Positions 16,681 through 20,280 of a stretch of 20,280 bases of DNA are shown piece after piece (positions within the stretch are counted from its first letter, which is position 1; each line of letters starts with the position of its first letter). The stretch lies in NCBI GenBank assembly GCA_000969725.1, contig JXSR01S040946.1; one strand, 5' to 3'. Position numbers and translations under genes: made by a program. The stretch comes from Ophiothrix spiculata (taxonomy: Eukaryota > Echinodermata > Ophiuroidea > Amphilepidida > Ophiotrichidae). Under the pieces are notes generated by a model, which was not told where the DNA came from, searched no databases, and worked only from the letters and a program-made list of their open reading frames with translations.

Positions 16681-17703
16681 CTGTAACTGATACCGTCTTT
16701 TAGTAAAACGGTGATGCTTCTTAAATACATTTGTGGCATTATTGTACAGTATATTGAATGTTTAGAAACAATAATGTTCATCAACTGTCTTTCAGTATCA
16801 AATATTTCTAGCACAAATAACAAACATTTTTTGCAAAGGTGCATTATATGACTCCACTGTTGAATTACCTCAGAAAATAGAATATATTTAAAATTAAAAT
16901 TGCAATGTGAATAAATATTTTATCAAATTCGTTATTTGAATTCACTAACATTGTAGAATATTTTATTATATTCACACATCGATTCTATGTAAACGCGCTT
17001 ACATATTTTATAAAGGTTTGTATGTCAAATGTATCATTCTTTTGCCACCTTTGTGAGATGAATTATTAATTGTAACCAATAAGACGTGTTATACCCAGTG
17101 GGTATTGGTTTCTGACAGGTAACAATAATAGCTTTCGGCAAGACAGGATTCTATCTATAAATAATTATTTACTAAAATGCCATGCGCTTTATTTTTCTCT
17201 ATCATACATGCATAGTGAGGCCGCAGGTAAATTTGGAAATGCGTTTTTTTCTAAAATTAACAGTGCGATTGCAAATACTTGTTCCCTTCGTATCCATTTT
17301 AATATTATACCTTTAATTTCACAAATCAAATTCCACTGACATGATTGGTAGTACAAAATACAGCAGCAGGCCAAATTTGGACTTCCCTGTTCCACGAGAA
17401 ACCGCAAAGTTGATAAGTTGACCTAATGATAATTTTAACTTGTGCTTGAACATAGGTAGGCTATATTTATTTTATAGCAAGATATCACTTTGGTTTTATT
17501 TATGCAGTACAAGTACAAGTTATTGCTCAAGTCACCAATAAATCTGTAAATTTGTTCTATATCATGTTTAATGCGCTTATTATGATAAAATATCATATCC
17601 ATTTGTCAAATTCAATCTGACAAACCGTTAAATAGGTACCATCGCTTCCACAAGATTGACAAATCATACTTAATAACCAACATATTTTTATAATACCAAT
17701 ATG
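16681..17703. other. AT-rich stretch without a supported gene
   Basis: No gene or transposon end seen in about 1 kb. AACCAATA (17074-17081) and TATTGGTT (17103-17110) form a small hairpin with an inner TACCC/GGGTA. The 72-codon minus-strand frame at 17189-17407 has no recognisable motif. Confidence 0.4.
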
Positions 17704-17707
17704 TTAA

Positions 17708-18056
17708 AGCAATACTATAAGATATTGATCAAAAATGGTTTATAGTAAAAACAGCATAAAATGGAGGAATGTGACTATCTAAAAGCGTTTTTAAGTGTAT
17801 TTTGTGGAAAACAGATGTTTTGCCACCAAAAATTGATAAAAAGGACATGCATGCTTTCCTATAGTAATACATGTTGAATTAAATTCGGGGTCCCGAATTT
17901 AATTCAACAAATGACCATAACTGAAAAAGTAAGCATCTTTGAGCCAAATCGTTTGGAGGGTATTCATATCTATCAAAAACAAACCCAATAAGCCCAAAAA
18001 ATCAAAAGTCATGGGTGACAGGGGGCGCTTCATTTTTAACACTTTATAGTATTGCT
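17708..18056. mobile_element. TTAA-flanked miniature element 3
   Basis: Left end AGCAATACTATAAG and reverse-complemented right end AGCAATACTATAAA, with TTAA on both sides (17704-17707 and 18057-18060). With the TTAA the exact inverted match is 17 bases. The 349-bp body has no coding sequence, contains CAGGGGGCGCTTC near its right end, and holds an exact 36-base palindrome near its centre. The TTAA target suggests piggyBac/Kolobok-type mobilisation. The ends are unlike those of the other two TTAA elements in the window. Confidence 0.88.
17873..17908. repeat. Perfect 36-base palindrome inside TTAA element 3
   Basis: GTTGAATTAAATTCGGG (17873-17889), GT, CCCGAATTTAATTCAAC (17892-17908). The 17-base arms are exact reverse complements around two bases. 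Its centre lies about nine bases from the middle of the enclosing element. An exact palindrome in an otherwise aged-looking element suggests it is newer than its host or is kept by repair. Confidence 0.97.
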
Positions 18057-18060
18057 TTAA

Positions 18061-18405
18061 ATGAATCGCTTCTTACATTATTTCAGGAGAGTTAACAGCC
18101 AACTTTTCATTGCATTTTAATCATTGCCATGCACGACAGCTTACTTGGTGCATACGATATCTTGTACATTATCTTGTCCTTCCGGCGGCGTTTCCAATGG
18201 GCATGGAGTCTCACGTAATATGACAAATGTTACTCGCTCCCTTTTAAACACAATTATGTACACATTATGAGTTTGTTTAGTTTTGTGTTTTGACATTTGA
18301 GCATTCATCTTTACACGATTATCGGAATATATGAATCACATTTTCATTCATATCAAGTTTGTTTGCAATGTTTCACCACAAACAATCAAAGAGACAAGGT
18401 GCATA
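18061..18405. other. Unannotated sequence
   Basis: No supported gene or repeat. A short GC-rich patch (CCGGCGGCG near 18182-18190) is the only deviation from the AT-rich background. Confidence 0.4.
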
Positions 18406-18534
18406 AGGGGCCGCTTCAAAACTCAACCGGCGGCTGTCCGCCTGGAACCCGCGTTCTAACCGATTGTCATAGATCAACAATAGCAACCGGACAGAACCGG
18501 CGGTTCTGGGCAGTCAACCACCGGTTGAGCCCCT
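18406..18534. mobile_element. GC-rich foldback element, 129 bp
   Basis: AGGGGC at 18406 and GCCCCT ending at 18534 bound an imperfect palindrome. CTCAACCGGCGG on the left pairs with CCACCGGTTGAG on the right, and GGAACC pairs with GGTTCT. ACCGGCGG-like words recur on both arms. The composition is far richer in GC than the neighbourhood. The ends could suit a hAT-like MITE, but I could not find a clean target duplication. The 79-codon frame at 18297-18536 across it is spurious. Confidence 0.65.
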
Positions 18535-19648
18535 AACTGAAACATAAACTGGTCAGTCTGAATAACTTAAAGTTAGTTTTAAGTGAAAGATGATTTTAAT
18601 CATATTTAAAAAGTATATTTCGTTTTATACAATGTTGCCTTATCAAAAATTGTTATGCGAACCAAAATGAAGTTATTCAGAGATTAAGGAGAGTCGGAAG
18701 ACATTGACACTATAAAAAATAAGTACATTACATACGGTAATAAATGCAAATTGTTAAAGATAAAGTGTTAATAGGTAAACCAAGTATCTAGACAAAATTT
18801 AAGAGATGTCATTACATAAGCGCTGATGTAACCCAATGGCAATGACAATCCACACATTATCAGAAAGGCTTTGATTTCAAATCTCAAAGGTAGCAACAAT
18901 CCGGAAATAGCACTTATGTAAGACGGTCTCCATTTAAAATGTAACGCGTCATTCAATGATTCTTATGTTGTACTCAAGGGTTACTGTATGCTGAACTAAT
19001 GATTTACAACGTGGGTGTACATAAGTGTTAATACTTCTGGAGCCTGTTGCGATATTTATCCAAACACTTCAATAAAGGATTTATATTTGCCTACATGAAG
19101 TGGGATTTTAAAAATTTAAAGATTATTGCCATGTTTCCATCTTTCATGATTAAAAGGAGCACCTGTAAAATCCAGGCATTGCTATAAATATAGTTTCAAT
19201 CTATCAACTAAAATGCATACAACTCAACTACCCTTTCTTGGAATAATCATACACATAATGTGTCAATACAAATGCGATTGGTATTATTAATGAAAATACA
19301 GTATAAGATTTTCAAGTTCTTATTAAACTTCACTGGTTTTCCAGAAGCCAAGCTATGGTCCGTCAAAGGTTGTCAGGGAGTAAAATGTGAAACTGAGATA
19401 AATGCTTCAAAAATTAGTAAGTCCTATATTTTCTGTTGATTGTTCAAAGAAAAAACATATTTTATAGTATCGATCATTTTCTTTAAATGAAACTTTGGAA
19501 GTGATTTAAAGAGAACTTTAGGATCGCAAATCTGCCAAGAATAAAATTTAAGCAAATTACAACGAAGTAAAATGAAGTTTGCTGCATTTACCGCAGTATC
19601 AAGATGAACGAAGACATATGGTCCCGTGGCTTTAAGCTCTCGATATAA
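18535..19648. other. AT-rich stretch without recognisable features
   Basis: No supported gene, RNA or repeat in about 1.1 kb. The 62-codon frame on the minus strand (18768-18956) shows hydrophobic patches but no family resemblance. Confidence 0.4.
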
Positions 19649-19879
19649 ATGTTGGTGTTTTGTAGATTTAATAGATATAGATATAAAAAAGAGCCACAAG
19701 GCCGTATTTGCACCTTTGTTGCACGTCCAGATACGGCCTTCTGGTTCTTTTTTTTCTTTATGCATGTTGGTGTTTTGTAGATTTAATAGATATAGATATA
19801 AACAAAGAGTCACAAGGCCGTATTTGCACCTTTGCTGCACGTCCAAATACGGCCTTCTGGTTCTTTTTTTTCTTTATGC
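19649..19879 (+). repeat. 115/116-bp tandem duplication with internal hairpin
   Basis: Unit 1 is 19649-19763 and unit 2 is 19764-19879, differing at about five positions plus one indel. Each unit runs ATGTTGGTGTTTTGTAGATT, then AATAGATATAGATATAAA, an AAGGCCGTATTTG...ACGGCCTT hairpin, CTGGTTC, a T-rich run and CTTTATGC. The hairpin stem is 13 bases (19698-19710 with 19728-19740; homologous in unit 2). It is exact in unit 2 and has one T-G apposition in unit 1. The flanks carry GTGGCTTT..CTCTCGA on both sides (19625-19643 and 19892-19910), so the array seems to lie in a larger repeat. The three overlapping frames of 64-140 codons here all derive from the repeat. Confidence 0.92.
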
Positions 19880-20280
19880 AGATACAACCTTGTGGCTTTT
19901 AACTCTCGAAATATATAATTTATATTTATAGATGTAGGTAGATATAAATTCAGATGTAGATGTAAAGAAATACATAGATATTTGAGATCTCAACAATCGT
20001 ACTACTAGCATAAATCAAATGGTTTTTTGGAGCTTGATAATCCATGTTGTGAAATAGCAAATTACATTGATATAAAACTAGACTGTATTCAAACGTCTAA
20101 TTTTCTGCATAATTCTGCATAACATGGATCATTTCCATATCTTGATTTTATATAATATTGGCTCGAATAAAAATCCAGCATGAAAGTATGTCTCAAAAAT
20201 TTAATGAATATATGCATAACCAACGTTTCAGGAAACGTGACGGAAATATCTCGGTCACTATGTCACCATACCGAGTATAT
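19880..20280. other. AT-rich end of window
   Basis: Degenerate GATGTAGATATA-type simple sequence lies at about 19930-19975, and ACGTTTC-AG-GAAACGT is a small palindrome at about 20223-20238. I see no supported gene. Confidence 0.4.

Noticed and set aside
19424..19931. 140-, 101- and 64-codon frames
   Set aside because: They run through the 115-bp tandem units and repeat themselves in the same way. No protein family is recognisable.

Overview
This looks like an intergenic or intronic stretch of an animal nuclear genome. It is AT-rich and has no bacterial gene density. No open reading frame exceeds 123 codons, and none resembles a known protein. It carries LINE 3' ends, many MITE-like and foldback elements, a (TG)n microsatellite and a metazoan-type tRNA-Pro-like sequence. 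The element types (GGGGCCCGTTTC foldbacks, TTAA-flanked miniature elements, a short-LTR element primed by tRNA-Leu) would fit a marine invertebrate such as a mollusc, but that is inference only. I find no host protein-coding gene I can defend.

Layout. 175-1005: a foldback element with ~100-bp arms, whose loop holds a minus-strand LINE 3' end. 3110-3256: a second LINE-like 3' end running into a (TG)n tract. 3972-4199 and 14143-14390: two copies, same orientation, of one MITE family. 4725-6380: a hairpin followed by an ~810-bp tandem duplication in which a short hydrophobic reading frame is the best-conserved part. 7787-8339, 8560-9032 and 17708-18056: three unrelated miniature elements, each bounded by TTAA. 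9641-10195: a mariner-ended foldback with ~175-200 bp arms. 10256-11175: one intact and one split copy of a GGGGCCC foldback. 11774-13111: a foldback with an array of CACGAT/ATCGTG dyads, into which an 858-bp element has inserted. 16103-16675: a terminal-repeat retrotransposon in miniature (TRIM). 18406-18534: a GC-rich foldback. 19649-19879: a 115-bp tandem duplication containing a stable hairpin.

The most notable object is the TRIM. It has TG...CA LTRs of 233 and 207 bp, a perfect 5-bp target duplication (ATAAA), a primer-binding site for tRNA-Leu, a polypurine tract, and only 133 bp of internal sequence. Each LTR carries most of a tRNA-Pro(CGG) body, including the T arm and box B, so the LTR may hold a pol III type promoter. 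Plant Cassandra elements, which carry 5S rRNA in their LTRs, are the closest analogy I know.

The second is the nested insertion at 12162-13019. Removing it rejoins a ~42-bp-period repeat, and it is flanked by a perfect 9-11 bp direct repeat.

All calls were made by eye from sequence symmetry and motif recognition. No alignment or database search was run.
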